This document shows positions 8,626 to 15,845 of a DNA stretch of 64,000 nt, one piece after another. A program made the position numbers and the translations under genes. Numbering within the stretch: position 1 is the first letter of the stretch; each line of letters begins with the position of its first letter. The notes beneath the pieces are model-generated. The model made no database searches. It worked only from the letters and a program-made list of their open reading frames with translations, and had not been told where the DNA came from. Source of the DNA: Alphaproteobacteria bacterium (lineage in GTDB: Bacteria > Pseudomonadota > Alphaproteobacteria > Micropepsales > Micropepsaceae); contig CANJJD010000001.1 in assembly GCA_947474645.1 (NCBI GenBank), positions 62,001-126,000 of the forward strand. The letters are read 5' to 3'.

Positions 8626-9410
8626 TTCGGTTCTCGTTTTTCGAGGAACGCGCCGATGCCCTCGCAGGCTTCCCCGTCCAGCATGTTCTCGGTCATCACC
8701 TGGCTGGCATAGGCATAAGCCTCACCCAGCGGCATCTCCAACTGGCGATAGAATGCTTCCTTGCCGGTCTTGATCGTGGCGCGCGGCTTGGCGGCGATCT
8801 TGTTGGCCAGGATCATGGTTTCGCTTTCCAGGATTTCCGGCGCCACCACCTTGTTGATCAGCCCGATCTGCACGGCCTTTTCGCCGTCAATCATCTCGCC
8901 GGTCAGCAGCATCTCCATCGCCGCCTTGCGCCCGACATTGCGCGACAGCGCCACCATGGGGGTCGAACAGAACAGCCCGATATCCACGCCGGGGGTGGCA
9001 AAGCGCGCCGAGGTCGAGGCCACGGCCAGGTCGCAGCTCGCCACCAACTGGCAGCCGGCGGCGGTGGCAACGCCCTGGATCTCGGCGATCACCGGCTTGG
9101 GGCTTTTCACGATGGCCTGCATCAGGGCCGAGCATTGGGTGAAGAGGGCGGCATAGGCGGCGCGCCCGGCATCGCCATCGGCGCGGTGCCGCGCCAGCTC
9201 CTTCAGGTCATGGCCGGAGGAAAACACCGGTCCAACGGCGGCGATCACCACCACGCGGGTGGCATTGTCGGCCGCGGCCCCGTCCAGCGCCGATTTCAGC
9301 GCCGCCATCAACTCCGACGACAGGGCGTTGCGGGCGCCCGGCCGGTTCAGGGTCAGGCGCAGCACGCCCTTGGTGGTGGCGGTCAGCAGCAGCGGGGGTG
9401 CGGCATTCAT
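8613..9410 (-). CDS. Enoyl-CoA hydratase/isomerase family protein
   Basis: A crotonase-fold protein of 265 residues starting at MNAAPPLLLTATTKGVL; sequence upstream of this ATG is not family-like. The first oxyanion-hole loop is in PVFSSGHDLKELA, and the second region in KPVIAEIQGVATAAGCQLVASCDLAVAS. The last helix ends EGIGAFLEKREPKW, standard for the family. It likely hydrates or isomerises an enoyl-CoA in fatty acid breakdown. The start is 69 bp from the divergent FAD oxidoreductase. The exact substrate is not evident. Confidence 0.9.
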   Translation of the reverse strand: MNAAPPLLLTATTKGVLRLTLNRPGARNALSSELMAALKSALDGAAADNATRVVVIAAVGPVFSSGHDLKELARHRADGDAGRAAYAALFTQCSALMQAIVKSPKPVIAEIQGVATAAGCQLVASCDLAVASTSARFATPGVDIGLFCSTPMVALSRNVGRKAAMEMLLTGEMIDGEKAVQIGLINKVVAPEILESETMILANKIAAKPRATIKTGKEAFYRQLEMPLGEAYAYASQVMTENMLDGEACEGIGAFLEKREPKWSS

Positions 9411-9478
9411 GCCGGGAATGTAGTGCGCCACTCCCGCCGGAACAATGCCGCCAATCAGGCGTTGCACCGGTGATCCCC

Positions 9479-10708
9479 ATGACCGCCACCATCGCACTCA
9501 CCCCCGAAAAGCGCCTGCGCACCGGCCGCTCGGTGTGGAGCGACACGCCCCATCCCCAGCTCAAGACCCATGCCCTGCGCCGTCCGCTCCAATGCGATGT
9601 CGCCATTGTGGGGGCGGGGATTTCCGGCGCCTTCATGGCCGAGGCGCTGAGCCGCCACTACGGCCGGGTGGTGGTGCTGGACCGCCGCGCCCCGGCCATG
9701 GGCTCGACCCATGCCTCCACCGCCATGCTGCAATATGAGATCGACACGCCCTTGACCGAACTGTCGGACATGATCGGTCACCCCAAGGCGGCGCGGGCCT
9801 GGCGCCGCTCCTTTGCCGCCACGCAAGGGTTGATCCGGCTGGTGCGCGACGAAAAGATTCCCTGCGGGTTTGAAGATCGCTCGGCGCTGTACCTGGCGGG
9901 CGACGAGATGGGTGGCCGCGGCATGGAAAAGGAAGCCCGCGCCCGCCGCCGCGCCGGCCTGGACTGCGAATTCCTGTCGGGCCGCGAGTTGAAGGCGCGC
10001 TACGGCATCGCCCGCACCGGCGCCATCTTCAGTGATCGTGTGGCGGTGGCCGATCCGGTGGCGCTGGCGCGCGGCCTCTTGCGCCGGGCGCGGGCGCGGG
10101 GCGCGAAGATATTCGCCCCCTGCGAGGTGCACGATGTGATGGGCGCGGCCCGCGGCGTCATGCTGGATGCCGGCGGCTGGTTCGTGGAGGCGAAAGCGGC
10201 GGTGTTCTGCACCGGCTATGAAGTGCTGAAAGGTCTTCCCGACCAGCACACCGAGATCACGTCCAGTTGGGCGGCCGCCACCGCGCCCCATGCCGATTAT
10301 CCCGCCTGGCTGGACCAGACCCTGGTGTGGGAAGCGGCCAGCCCGTACCTCTATCTTCGCACCGGCGCGCAGGGGCAGTTGATCGTGGGCGGCGAGGATG
10401 CCGATCTCGACAGCCCCAGCTATCGCGCCGGTACCCTGGGCCTGAAGGCGAAGAAGCTGGCGCAGAAGACCAGCCGGCTGCTGCCGGGCCTTAAACCAAA
10501 ATGGACCCATGTCTGGGCCGGCGCCTTCGGGGAAAGCAGCGACGGGCTGCCCATCATCGGCGCGGTGCCCGGCATGCCCCATTGCTTCGCGGTGATGGGA
10601 TTCGGCGGCAACGGCACGGTCTATTCCATGCTGGCGGCGCAGTTGATGCCGGGCCTGCTCAAGGGCCGCCCGGCCAAGGACGCTGAACTGTTCGCCTTCC
10701 GGACTTAG
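9479..10708 (+). CDS. FAD-dependent oxidoreductase (DAO family)
   Basis: A 409-residue flavoprotein of the D-amino-acid oxidase/glycine oxidase family. The dinucleotide-binding motif DVAIVGAGISGAFMAEALSR starts near residue 42, followed by VVVLDRR and STHASTAMLQYEID, and the C-terminal FAD motif GFGGNGTVYSMLAAQ. The start at MTATIALTPEKRL is preferred over an in-frame ATG 27 codons earlier, which would overlap the divergent gene. Its C-terminus overlaps the tiny minus-strand gene at 10705 by 4 bases. Amine or amino acid oxidation is likely, with the substrate unknown. Confidence 0.88.
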   Translation: MTATIALTPEKRLRTGRSVWSDTPHPQLKTHALRRPLQCDVAIVGAGISGAFMAEALSRHYGRVVVLDRRAPAMGSTHASTAMLQYEIDTPLTELSDMIGHPKAARAWRRSFAATQGLIRLVRDEKIPCGFEDRSALYLAGDEMGGRGMEKEARARRRAGLDCEFLSGRELKARYGIARTGAIFSDRVAVADPVALARGLLRRARARGAKIFAPCEVHDVMGAARGVMLDAGGWFVEAKAAVFCTGYEVLKGLPDQHTEITSSWAAATAPHADYPAWLDQTLVWEAASPYLYLRTGAQGQLIVGGEDADLDSPSYRAGTLGLKAKKLAQKTSRLLPGLKPKWTHVWAGAFGESSDGLPIIGAVPGMPHCFAVMGFGGNGTVYSMLAAQLMPGLLKGRPAKDAELFAFRT

Positions 10709-10878
10709 TGCGGCACGGCGGACGTATCGGGGTTCACGAGATCGAGCTGCTCCTGCAGCAACTCTCCCAGCCACTTGCGGCGGCCCGCGTCTTTTTCGCA
10801 ATCGAGCGAGTATTGCAGCCGGGAGATATTGCCGTGCGTGATCCACTCGGCCTGCATCTGAGCAATGGTCTTTTCCAT
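10705..10878 (-). CDS. Small conserved-looking hypothetical protein (57 aa)
   Basis: A 57-residue reading frame starting MEKTIAQMQAEWITHGNISR and continuing LQYSLDCEKDAGRRKWLGEL to an end in DTSAVPH. It is charged, mostly helical in character and has normal amino acid composition for the genome. It resembles the small alphaproteobacterial proteins that alternate short helices and end in LLxEE-like segments, but no function is recognised. The stop overlaps the convergent FAD oxidoreductase stop by 4 bases. No strong ribosome binding site is seen, hence moderate confidence. Confidence 0.5.
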   Translation of the reverse strand: MEKTIAQMQAEWITHGNISRLQYSLDCEKDAGRRKWLGELLQEQLDLVNPDTSAVPH

Positions 10879-11188
10879 CAAAAGACCGTGGGCCTCATAC
10901 CTTGCTGACCCATTAAGATCAGCGCCTCATCTCAGCAGCGCAAGGTTGGGCAGGAAGGCTTTGTACAAGAAATCTCGACTCACGCGTCAAGTGTGGGGCA
11001 CAGCACCAAAGGCCAAGGAAGCTGATGAAAGGGCAGCCGAAGCGGTGGATCTGCCGTTGCACAGAGAGTGGGAAGCGATAGCGAATAAGTACCGAGAACT
11101 AGCCAGCAAAAAAGGTGTCTTATAAGCACTGTTCCAGTTGGCTAAATCTTGAGATTGCGGGGCCTCCGGGCGGGGCCTAGGGTCTGGT
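10879..11188. other. Intergenic stretch without a convincing gene
   Basis: About 310 bases between two very small genes. A plus-strand frame ends at 11125 with a charged helical tail (REWEAIANKYRELASKKGVL) that resembles the end of small alphaproteobacterial proteins, but it has no good start and its first half is not protein-like. It may be a decayed gene. Nothing else is visible. Confidence 0.4.
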
Positions 11189-11341
11189 ATGGTCGAACTC
11201 ATCCCATTCCGGACATCGCGCCAGGTTATGGAAGGCAAGCTGGCTGACCTTCGGGCGGAGATGGCTCAGTTCAAAAGTCTCACCCGTGCGATTGAGGCGC
11301 TGGAAATCGCCATCCCCGAACCCCCGAAGCTCGATGCCTAG
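11189..11341 (+). CDS. Possible small coiled-coil protein (50 aa)
   Basis: A 50-residue frame from MVELIPFRTSRQVMEGKLAD to IAIPEPPKLDA, with a heptad-like middle KLADLRAEMAQFKSLTRAIEALE. The composition is typical of a small helical protein, but no family is recognised and no clear ribosome binding site is present. It ends 67 bases before the rplM promoter. It could equally be a chance frame. Confidence 0.35.
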   Translation: MVELIPFRTSRQVMEGKLADLRAEMAQFKSLTRAIEALEIAIPEPPKLDA

Positions 11342-11357
11342 GCCTTTGACTTCTCGT

Positions 11358-11375
11358 GCGGTATTATAATACCGC
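11358..11375. promoter_or_regulatory. 18-bp perfect palindrome upstream of rplM
   Basis: GCGGTATTATAATACCGC is a perfect palindrome with an AT-rich centre. It lies 33 bp upstream of the rplM -35 box. It could be an operator, or a hairpin ending the small upstream gene. The centre TATTATAATA also resembles a -10 element on either strand. Confidence 0.45.
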
Positions 11376-11407
11376 ATCAGAAAAACCCCGCTATTTCCAC
11401 TATTTTG

Positions 11408-11436
11408 TTGACCCCGGGGAGGGCGTTTCGTATATG
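11408..11436 (+). promoter_or_regulatory. Sigma-70-type promoter for rplM-rpsI
   Basis: A -35 box TTGACC (11408-11413) and a -10 box TATATG (11431-11436) are separated by exactly 17 bp. Transcription would start around 11443, leaving a leader of about 20 nt with GGAA before the rplM ATG. Such a short leader leaves little room for a long L13 autoregulatory structure. Confidence 0.7.
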
Positions 11437-11462
11437 CCCCCGTCAAATCAACGGAAATAGCC

Positions 11463-11951
11463 ATGAAAACCTACTCGGCGAAAGCCAGTGAGATCGAAAA
11501 GAAGTGGGTCCTGATCGATGCCGAAGGCCTGGTCGTGGGCCGCCTGGCTTCGATCATCGCCATGCGCCTGCGCGGCAAGCACAAGCCCACCTACACCCCC
11601 CACATGGATTGCGGCGACTATGTCATCGTGATCAACGCCGCCAAGGTCCTGCTGACCGGCAACAAGCTGAAGAAGAAGGTGTACTACCACCACACCGGCT
11701 ATATCGGCGGCATCAAGGAACGCACCGCCGGCGCCATCATGGCCGGCAAGTTCCCCGAGCGCGTGCTGGAAAAGGCCGTTGAGCGCATGGTGCCGCGCGG
11801 TCCCCTGGGCCGCCGCCAGATGTCCAACCTGAAGCTCTATGCCGGCGCTGACCATCCGCATGAAGCCCAGCAGGCCGAGGCGCTGGACGTCGGCGCGATG
11901 AACCCCAAGAACACCCAGTACAAGCGCTCCGTCGCGAAGAAGGCAGCCTAA
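11463..11951 (+). CDS. rplM: 50S ribosomal protein L13
   Basis: An early-assembling 23S rRNA-binding protein, 162 residues. The sequence opens [20 protein letters not shown] and carries the family block [20 protein letters not shown], then [13 protein letters not shown] and [19 protein letters not shown]. The C-terminal extension after HPHEAQQ is typical of Alphaproteobacteria. It is followed after 3 bp by rpsI, the nearly universal pair, with a clear promoter just upstream and a terminator after rpsI. Confidence 0.98.
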   Translation: MKTYSAKASEIEKKWVLIDAEGLVVGRLASIIAMRLRGKHKPTYTPHMDCGDYVIVINAAKVLLTGNKLKKKVYYHHTGYIGGIKERTAGAIMAGKFPERVLEKAVERMVPRGPLGRRQMSNLKLYAGADHPHEAQQAEALDVGAMNPKNTQYKRSVAKKAA

Positions 11952-11954
11952 CCC

Positions 11955-12443
11955 ATGGCCGAAGAGAACAAGTTCACCGAACTCAAGACCACGCTGATCA
12001 AGGCCAAGACCGCCGACGCGGCGGACGCCACCAAGACCGACAGCAAGCGCGACTCCAAGGGCCGCGCCTATGCCACCGGCCGCCGCAAGGAATCGGTTGC
12101 CCGCGTCTGGATCAAGCCGGGCAGCGGCAAGATCACCGTCAATGGCCGCGACGAGACCGTCTATTTCGCCCGCCCCGTTCTGCGCATGATCCTGCGCCAG
12201 CCGCTGATCGCGGCCGGCCGTGATGGCCAGTTCGATGTGGTCGTCACCGTCAATGGCGGCGGGCTTTCGGGCCAGGCCGGCGCGGTGCGTCACGGCATTT
12301 CGCGCGCCCTGGTCAATTACGAGCCCACCCTGCGCCCCGTGCTGAAGCCGGGCGGCTTCCTCACCCGCGACCCGCGCGCGGTGGAACGCAAGAAGTATGG
12401 CCGCCCGAAGGCGCGCCGCAGCTTCCAGTTCAGCAAGCGCTAG
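11955..12443 (+). CDS. rpsI: 30S ribosomal protein S9
   Basis: A small-subunit protein that contacts the 3' domain of 16S rRNA, with a tail reaching the P-site tRNA. It has 162 residues: an alphaproteobacterial N-terminal extension of about 35 residues, then [38 protein letters not shown], and the conserved basic terminus [17 protein letters not shown] ending in the near-invariant SKR. It is 3 bp downstream of rplM in the same transcript. Confidence 0.98.
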   Translation: MAEENKFTELKTTLIKAKTADAADATKTDSKRDSKGRAYATGRRKESVARVWIKPGSGKITVNGRDETVYFARPVLRMILRQPLIAAGRDGQFDVVVTVNGGGLSGQAGAVRHGISRALVNYEPTLRPVLKPGGFLTRDPRAVERKKYGRPKARRSFQFSKR

Positions 12444-12467
12444 CTGCGAACTGTTCTATCGTTTTGG

Positions 12468-12494
12468 AAACGGCGGCCCGCAAGGCCGCCGTTT
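12468..12494. terminator. Bidirectional intrinsic terminator after rpsI
   Basis: An 11-bp perfect stem AAACGGCGGCC/GGCCGCCGTTT with loop CGCAA, followed by further T-rich sequence. It sits 25 bp after the rpsI stop and 5 bp beyond the stop of the convergent DUF805 gene, so it can serve both transcripts. Confidence 0.85.
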
Positions 12495-12499
12495 TCGTT

Positions 12500-13000
12500 T
12501 CAGACGATAGGCTTGGTGGACGGATCGAAGGTGGGCGGCGGCGGACCATAGGCGTTGGATCCCGGATCGCCCGGCTGGCACCAGAAATAGATCAGCACCA
12601 CCGACACGATCAGCAGGGCCAGGCCGATAATCCCGTTCAGCGCCAACGCCGGTCCCAGGAACAGCCAGCCGCCCACCGACATGACGCTGAGCATGGTCAT
12701 GAAGGCGATGATCTGGGAGAAGAAAGCAACGATGATAAAGATCCACACCAGCTTGCCGTCGCGCCCTGTATCCTGCAGGCGCCGCGCCCCCATGCCGGCC
12801 GAAGGCAGCAGCATCGCCAGGTTGTAGATCGCCGCCAGCGGCAGGAAGACGACCGATTGCACGATGGCCACGGCAATGGCGATCACGATGTTGGCCAGCA
12901 CGAAGTACCAGAACTGGGCCCGGCCCACCCGGCCGTTCATGTCGAAATAATGCTCGGTGACGGTCCGGCGGAAATTGTCCCAAATGGCTTGCACGTCCAT
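12500..13000 (-). CDS. DUF805 family inner-membrane protein
   Basis: A 166-residue membrane protein. It starts MDVQAIWDNFRRTVTEHYFD and has the DUF805 hallmark MNGRVGRAQFWYFVLANIV followed by helices, the loop GMGARRLQDTGRDGKLVWI, further helices and a Pro-rich tail. This is the YhaH/YhaI-like family of unknown role. The ATG at 13000 follows GGGGGTAGCG in the coding direction; the upstream in-frame extension is rejected as it is not family-like. It ends against the rpsI terminator and is divergent from argC. Confidence 0.88.
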   Translation of the reverse strand: MDVQAIWDNFRRTVTEHYFDMNGRVGRAQFWYFVLANIVIAIAVAIVQSVVFLPLAAIYNLAMLLPSAGMGARRLQDTGRDGKLVWIFIIVAFFSQIIAFMTMLSVMSVGGWLFLGPALALNGIIGLALLIVSVVLIYFWCQPGDPGSNAYGPPPPTFDPSTKPIV

Positions 13001-13058
13001 GACGCTACCCCCTGTTTCGGCGCGCCACTGGCGTATCGGGCCGGGCGGCCTATATACC

Positions 13059-13075
13059 CCTGCACACGGTGCAGG
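13059..13075. promoter_or_regulatory. Inverted repeat in the DUF805/argC divergent region
   Basis: CCTGCAC and GTGCAGG form 7-bp arms around ACG. A second small palindrome ACACCGGTGT lies near 13133, just before the argC start. Either could be a regulator site for the divergent genes, but neither matches a binding consensus that I can name. Confidence 0.35.
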
Positions 13076-13161
13076 CCCGATCCAGGAAATCGACAAGCCC
13101 CTGGAAGAGCCAAATCAGCTAAAAGGCACATTACACCGGTGTCAATGTCGGCGGGTACGAG

Positions 13162-14115
13162 ATGAGCAAACAGGCGAAAATCTTCATAGACGGCGCCGCC
13201 GGGACCACCGGCCTGGAAATCCGCGAGCGCCTGGCCGGCCGCGAGGAGCTGACGTTGATCGTGCTGCCGGAGGCCCAGCGCAAGGACGCAGGCGCCCGGA
13301 AAGCCGCGCTGAACGATGCCGATGTGGTGATCCTGTGCCTGCCGGACGAGGCGGCGCGCGAGGCCGTCAGCCTGATCGACAATCCCGCCACGCGGGTGAT
13401 CGACGCCTCCACCGCCCACCGGGTGGCGGAAGGCTGGACCTATGGCTTTGCCGAGCTGGAGCCGGACGGCTATGCCCGCATCGCCGCCGCCAAACGGGTG
13501 AGCAATCCGGGCTGCTGGTCCACCGGTTTCCTGGCGATTGCACGCCCGCTGGTGCGCGCGGGACTGATCCCGGCGGATTTTCCTGTCACCGCCAACGGCG
13601 TCACCGGTTATTCCGGCGGCGGCAAGGCGATGATCGCCGAGTTCGAGGATCCCAAGGCTGCCGACTATACCGAGACGGTGTCGCGCATCTATGGCCTGAA
13701 CCTCTCGCACAAGCATATTCCCGAAATGCAGAAACTTTCGGGCCTGGCGCATCCGCCCTTGTTCGAGCCCAGCGTGGGCCGCTTCATGCGCGGCATGCTG
13801 GTGGAAGTGCCGCTGCAATTGTGGGCGCTGCCGGGCAAGCCCAGCCCCCGCGACATTCATGCCGCGCTGGCCAAGGCATATCCGGAACGGCCGCTGGTCA
13901 AGGTCGCTTCGCTGGAAGACGCCGCCGCGGTCAAAAGCCTGGATGCGGAAATCCTGGCCGGCAGCAACGGGCTGACGCTCTATGTCTTCGGCAATGAGAA
14001 GGCCGGGCAGGCGCGGGTCGTTGCGGCCTTCGACAATCTGGGCAAGGGCGCCGGCGGTGCTGCGGTGCAGAACTTGAACATTATGCTGGGCTTACCCGAA
14101 ACCACTGGCCTCTAG
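13162..14115 (+). CDS. argC: N-acetyl-gamma-glutamyl-phosphate reductase, type 2
   Basis: Reduces N-acetylglutamyl-phosphate to the semialdehyde with NADPH in arginine synthesis. 317 residues, the length of the short (type 2) ArgC. Visible are the nucleotide-binding IFIDGAAGTTGLEIRERLAG, the catalytic Cys in KRVSNPGCWSTGFLAIARPL, and GVTGYSGGGKAMIAEF. Its position after rplM-rpsI is common in Alphaproteobacteria. The next gene follows after 19 bp but is unrelated in function. Confidence 0.95.
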   Translation: MSKQAKIFIDGAAGTTGLEIRERLAGREELTLIVLPEAQRKDAGARKAALNDADVVILCLPDEAAREAVSLIDNPATRVIDASTAHRVAEGWTYGFAELEPDGYARIAAAKRVSNPGCWSTGFLAIARPLVRAGLIPADFPVTANGVTGYSGGGKAMIAEFEDPKAADYTETVSRIYGLNLSHKHIPEMQKLSGLAHPPLFEPSVGRFMRGMLVEVPLQLWALPGKPSPRDIHAALAKAYPERPLVKVASLEDAAAVKSLDAEILAGSNGLTLYVFGNEKAGQARVVAAFDNLGKGAGGAAVQNLNIMLGLPETTGL

Positions 14116-14134
14116 AGTGTGCTAAACAGGACGG

Positions 14135-15325
14135 ATGGGGCTTAAGGGTACCATCGTCTCTGTCGTCATCGGGCTGGCGCTGTTCGCCGGCGTGGTGTTT
14201 CACGCCGTCCATCGGCCCGCGAAACCGCGCGGCTTTTCCGGCCTGCAATTTGCCGCCCTCAGCCCGGCCGCCGCGTCGCGCACCCCGCTGCTGGTCCGGG
14301 GCGGCGCCGAGATCGCCGCGGTGATGGACGCCAGCCCCGCCGACAAGGCCAAGATCAAATCCGGCGAAGTGGTATCGGCGATCGATGGCGTGACGATCCA
14401 TTCGGCGCAGCAGGCTTCCGAACTGGTGCGCAAGCATCAGGCGGGCGACCGCGTGGTATTCACCGTCTATGACATCACAAAGGGCGAAGTGCATCCGCGC
14501 GACGTCGCCCTGACTTTCGATGCCGCCCCGCCGGCGGGCAAAAAACTCTCGTTGCGTCCGCCGCGCACCCTGGCGAAGGAAGTTTTCGGCCAGCCTTATC
14601 CCACCGCCCATGCCGCCTGGGCCCGCCAGATATATCTGGGTGCCACCATCCGTCCGCAGGCGTTGAGCGGGTTGGGGTCCGGGCAGTGCAACGCCTTTGC
14701 GCCGCAAGGCTGGCGGGTGGCGGCGCATGCCCCCGACAATTCTCTTTTCCATGTCATGGCCGGGTCCGGCTTTCTGCACGCCATCCACACGATCAGCGAT
14801 GTCCAGGGCGATACCGATGCAACGCTTCGCGGCATTCTGGGAAAGGCGTTCAATTCGCCGGTTACCCTGACGCCATCGCAGAAGCGTCCCGATGGCTTTG
14901 TCGTGCGCGATTATGGCAACGCCAAGGGCGGCACGGGCTTTGTGCTGTATCGCGTCAGCGGTAATCGCATCGCCCTATGGTTGGTGGGGGTGGCGGGTGC
15001 CGAAGCCGGCTGGGCCAAGCCGCTGGCGGGGGCGGTGGCGCTGTCCATGCGCTGCGCCGCGCCGGGGGCGCCGCCGCTGGTGAAGGCCGATCACCTAACA
15101 GACACCAGTGTGTCGCTGCGCTGCCAGCAAGGCGCCTGTGACGAGAGTGATTTCGCCGCGAGTTATCTCAAGGTGCTGCGCCTGGGCTATGTCCATAACC
15201 TGAAAGGCGACATGTTCCTGGTCCATCCCCGCAAGGATTTCTGGCTGAACGGCGCCGAAGGGCCGGGCTATTACCATCAGGTCGGCGGCGAGAATGAAAA
15301 ACTGATGCCGGGCCGCATTAACTGA
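14135..15325 (+). CDS. Membrane-anchored PDZ-domain protein of unknown function
   Basis: 396 residues. A single N-terminal transmembrane anchor (IVSVVIGLALFAGVVFHAV) would place the rest in the periplasm. A PDZ domain follows at about residues 50-130 (AAVMDASPADKAKIKSGEVV, AIDGVTIHSAQQASELVRKH). The remaining 260 residues have four scattered Cys, including the pair in SLRCQQGACDES, which may form disulfides, and no protease motif is visible. PDZ-only proteins often tether or regulate periplasmic partners. It follows argC by 19 bp. The C-terminal domain is not recognised. Confidence 0.75.
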   Translation: MGLKGTIVSVVIGLALFAGVVFHAVHRPAKPRGFSGLQFAALSPAAASRTPLLVRGGAEIAAVMDASPADKAKIKSGEVVSAIDGVTIHSAQQASELVRKHQAGDRVVFTVYDITKGEVHPRDVALTFDAAPPAGKKLSLRPPRTLAKEVFGQPYPTAHAAWARQIYLGATIRPQALSGLGSGQCNAFAPQGWRVAAHAPDNSLFHVMAGSGFLHAIHTISDVQGDTDATLRGILGKAFNSPVTLTPSQKRPDGFVVRDYGNAKGGTGFVLYRVSGNRIALWLVGVAGAEAGWAKPLAGAVALSMRCAAPGAPPLVKADHLTDTSVSLRCQQGACDESDFAASYLKVLRLGYVHNLKGDMFLVHPRKDFWLNGAEGPGYYHQVGGENEKLMPGRIN

Positions 15326-15397
15326 CGGCTGGCACGGCCATTGCGACAGACCTGACAGCACCATTGTTTTTCACGTCCATTGTTTCAAATTGGGCCA

Positions 15398-15451
15398 GCC
15401 GGCAGTTGCCCCCTGCCGGCGGCCGTATTTCCCGAGACACCAGGTGTCTCG
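15398..15451 (+). terminator. Two tandem hairpins, the second with a T-run
   Basis: Hairpin 1 (15398-15420) has arms GCCGGCAG/CTGCCGGC. Hairpin 2 (15433-15451) is CGAGACACC-A-GGTGTCTCG followed by TTTT. They end 4 bases before the AGGAGG ribosome binding site of the next gene. They may terminate the PDZ transcript, or form a structured leader controlling the small exported protein. Confidence 0.6.
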
Positions 15452-15465
15452 TTTTAGGAGGGCAC

Positions 15466-15747
15466 ATGACTATTCGTATCGTTCCGCTTATCGGCGCCGT
15501 GATGGCCGCGCTGGCCGCCGCGCCGTGTCACGCACAGGAATCCATCGCACCGCATTCCCTGGAGTTCGACAAAACCATCGAGCCCGAAGGCATCGTGGTT
15601 CAGGATCTGACCGGCGGCGTCGGCGCGGGGGAAAGCAATGACGGCGGAGGCGGCAGCATGATCCAGATCATGCAGGTCCAGCCCAACTCTGGGAACGGCG
15701 TTTCCACCAGCGTCAGCGCACAGCGCTTTTCCGCCCGCGGCCGCTGA
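15466..15747 (+). CDS. Small exported protein of unknown function (93 aa)
   Basis: 93 residues with a signal peptide (MTIRIVPLIGAVMAALAAAPCHA, cleavage likely before QES). The mature part of about 70 residues is Gly/Ser/Asn-rich in the middle (GGVGAGESNDGGGG) and ends SAQRFSARGR. No Cys remains after cleavage and no family is recognised. The start is well supported by AGGAGG 9 bases upstream. It is flanked by a hairpin leader and by strong hairpins downstream, so it is probably a single-gene transcript. Confidence 0.7.
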   Translation: MTIRIVPLIGAVMAALAAAPCHAQESIAPHSLEFDKTIEPEGIVVQDLTGGVGAGESNDGGGGSMIQIMQVQPNSGNGVSTSVSAQRFSARGR

Positions 15748-15780
15748 TTACTACTTTTTTTGACTGGATTCCCTTTCCTC

Positions 15781-15802
15781 GAAAGACGCAGATGCGTCTT
15801 TC
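15781..15802. terminator. Hairpin after the small exported protein gene
   Basis: Perfect 10-bp arms GAAAGACGCA/TGCGTCTTTC with a GA loop, 34 bp after the stop codon. There is no T-run after it. Together with the hairpin at 15813 it separates two convergent genes. Confidence 0.6.
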
Positions 15803-15812
15803 TCGCCGGGAA

Positions 15813-15845
15813 TGAAAGCGCAATAGCGATGCTATTGCGCTTTCA
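15813..15845. terminator. 15-bp perfect hairpin overlapping the end of phaC
   Basis: TGAAAGCGCAATAGC pairs perfectly with GCTATTGCGCTTTCA around loop GAT. One arm contains the last codons and the TAG stop of phaC (minus strand), so the coding end doubles as terminator stem. There is no long T-run. It could act for either convergent transcript or protect the phaC mRNA 3' end. Confidence 0.65.

Noticed and set aside
9455-10846. Long minus-strand frame opposite the FAD oxidoreductase
   Set aside because: It is an antisense shadow of a high-GC gene, rich in His/Arg/Gly/Ala with no domain; the plus-strand flavoprotein has clear FAD motifs.
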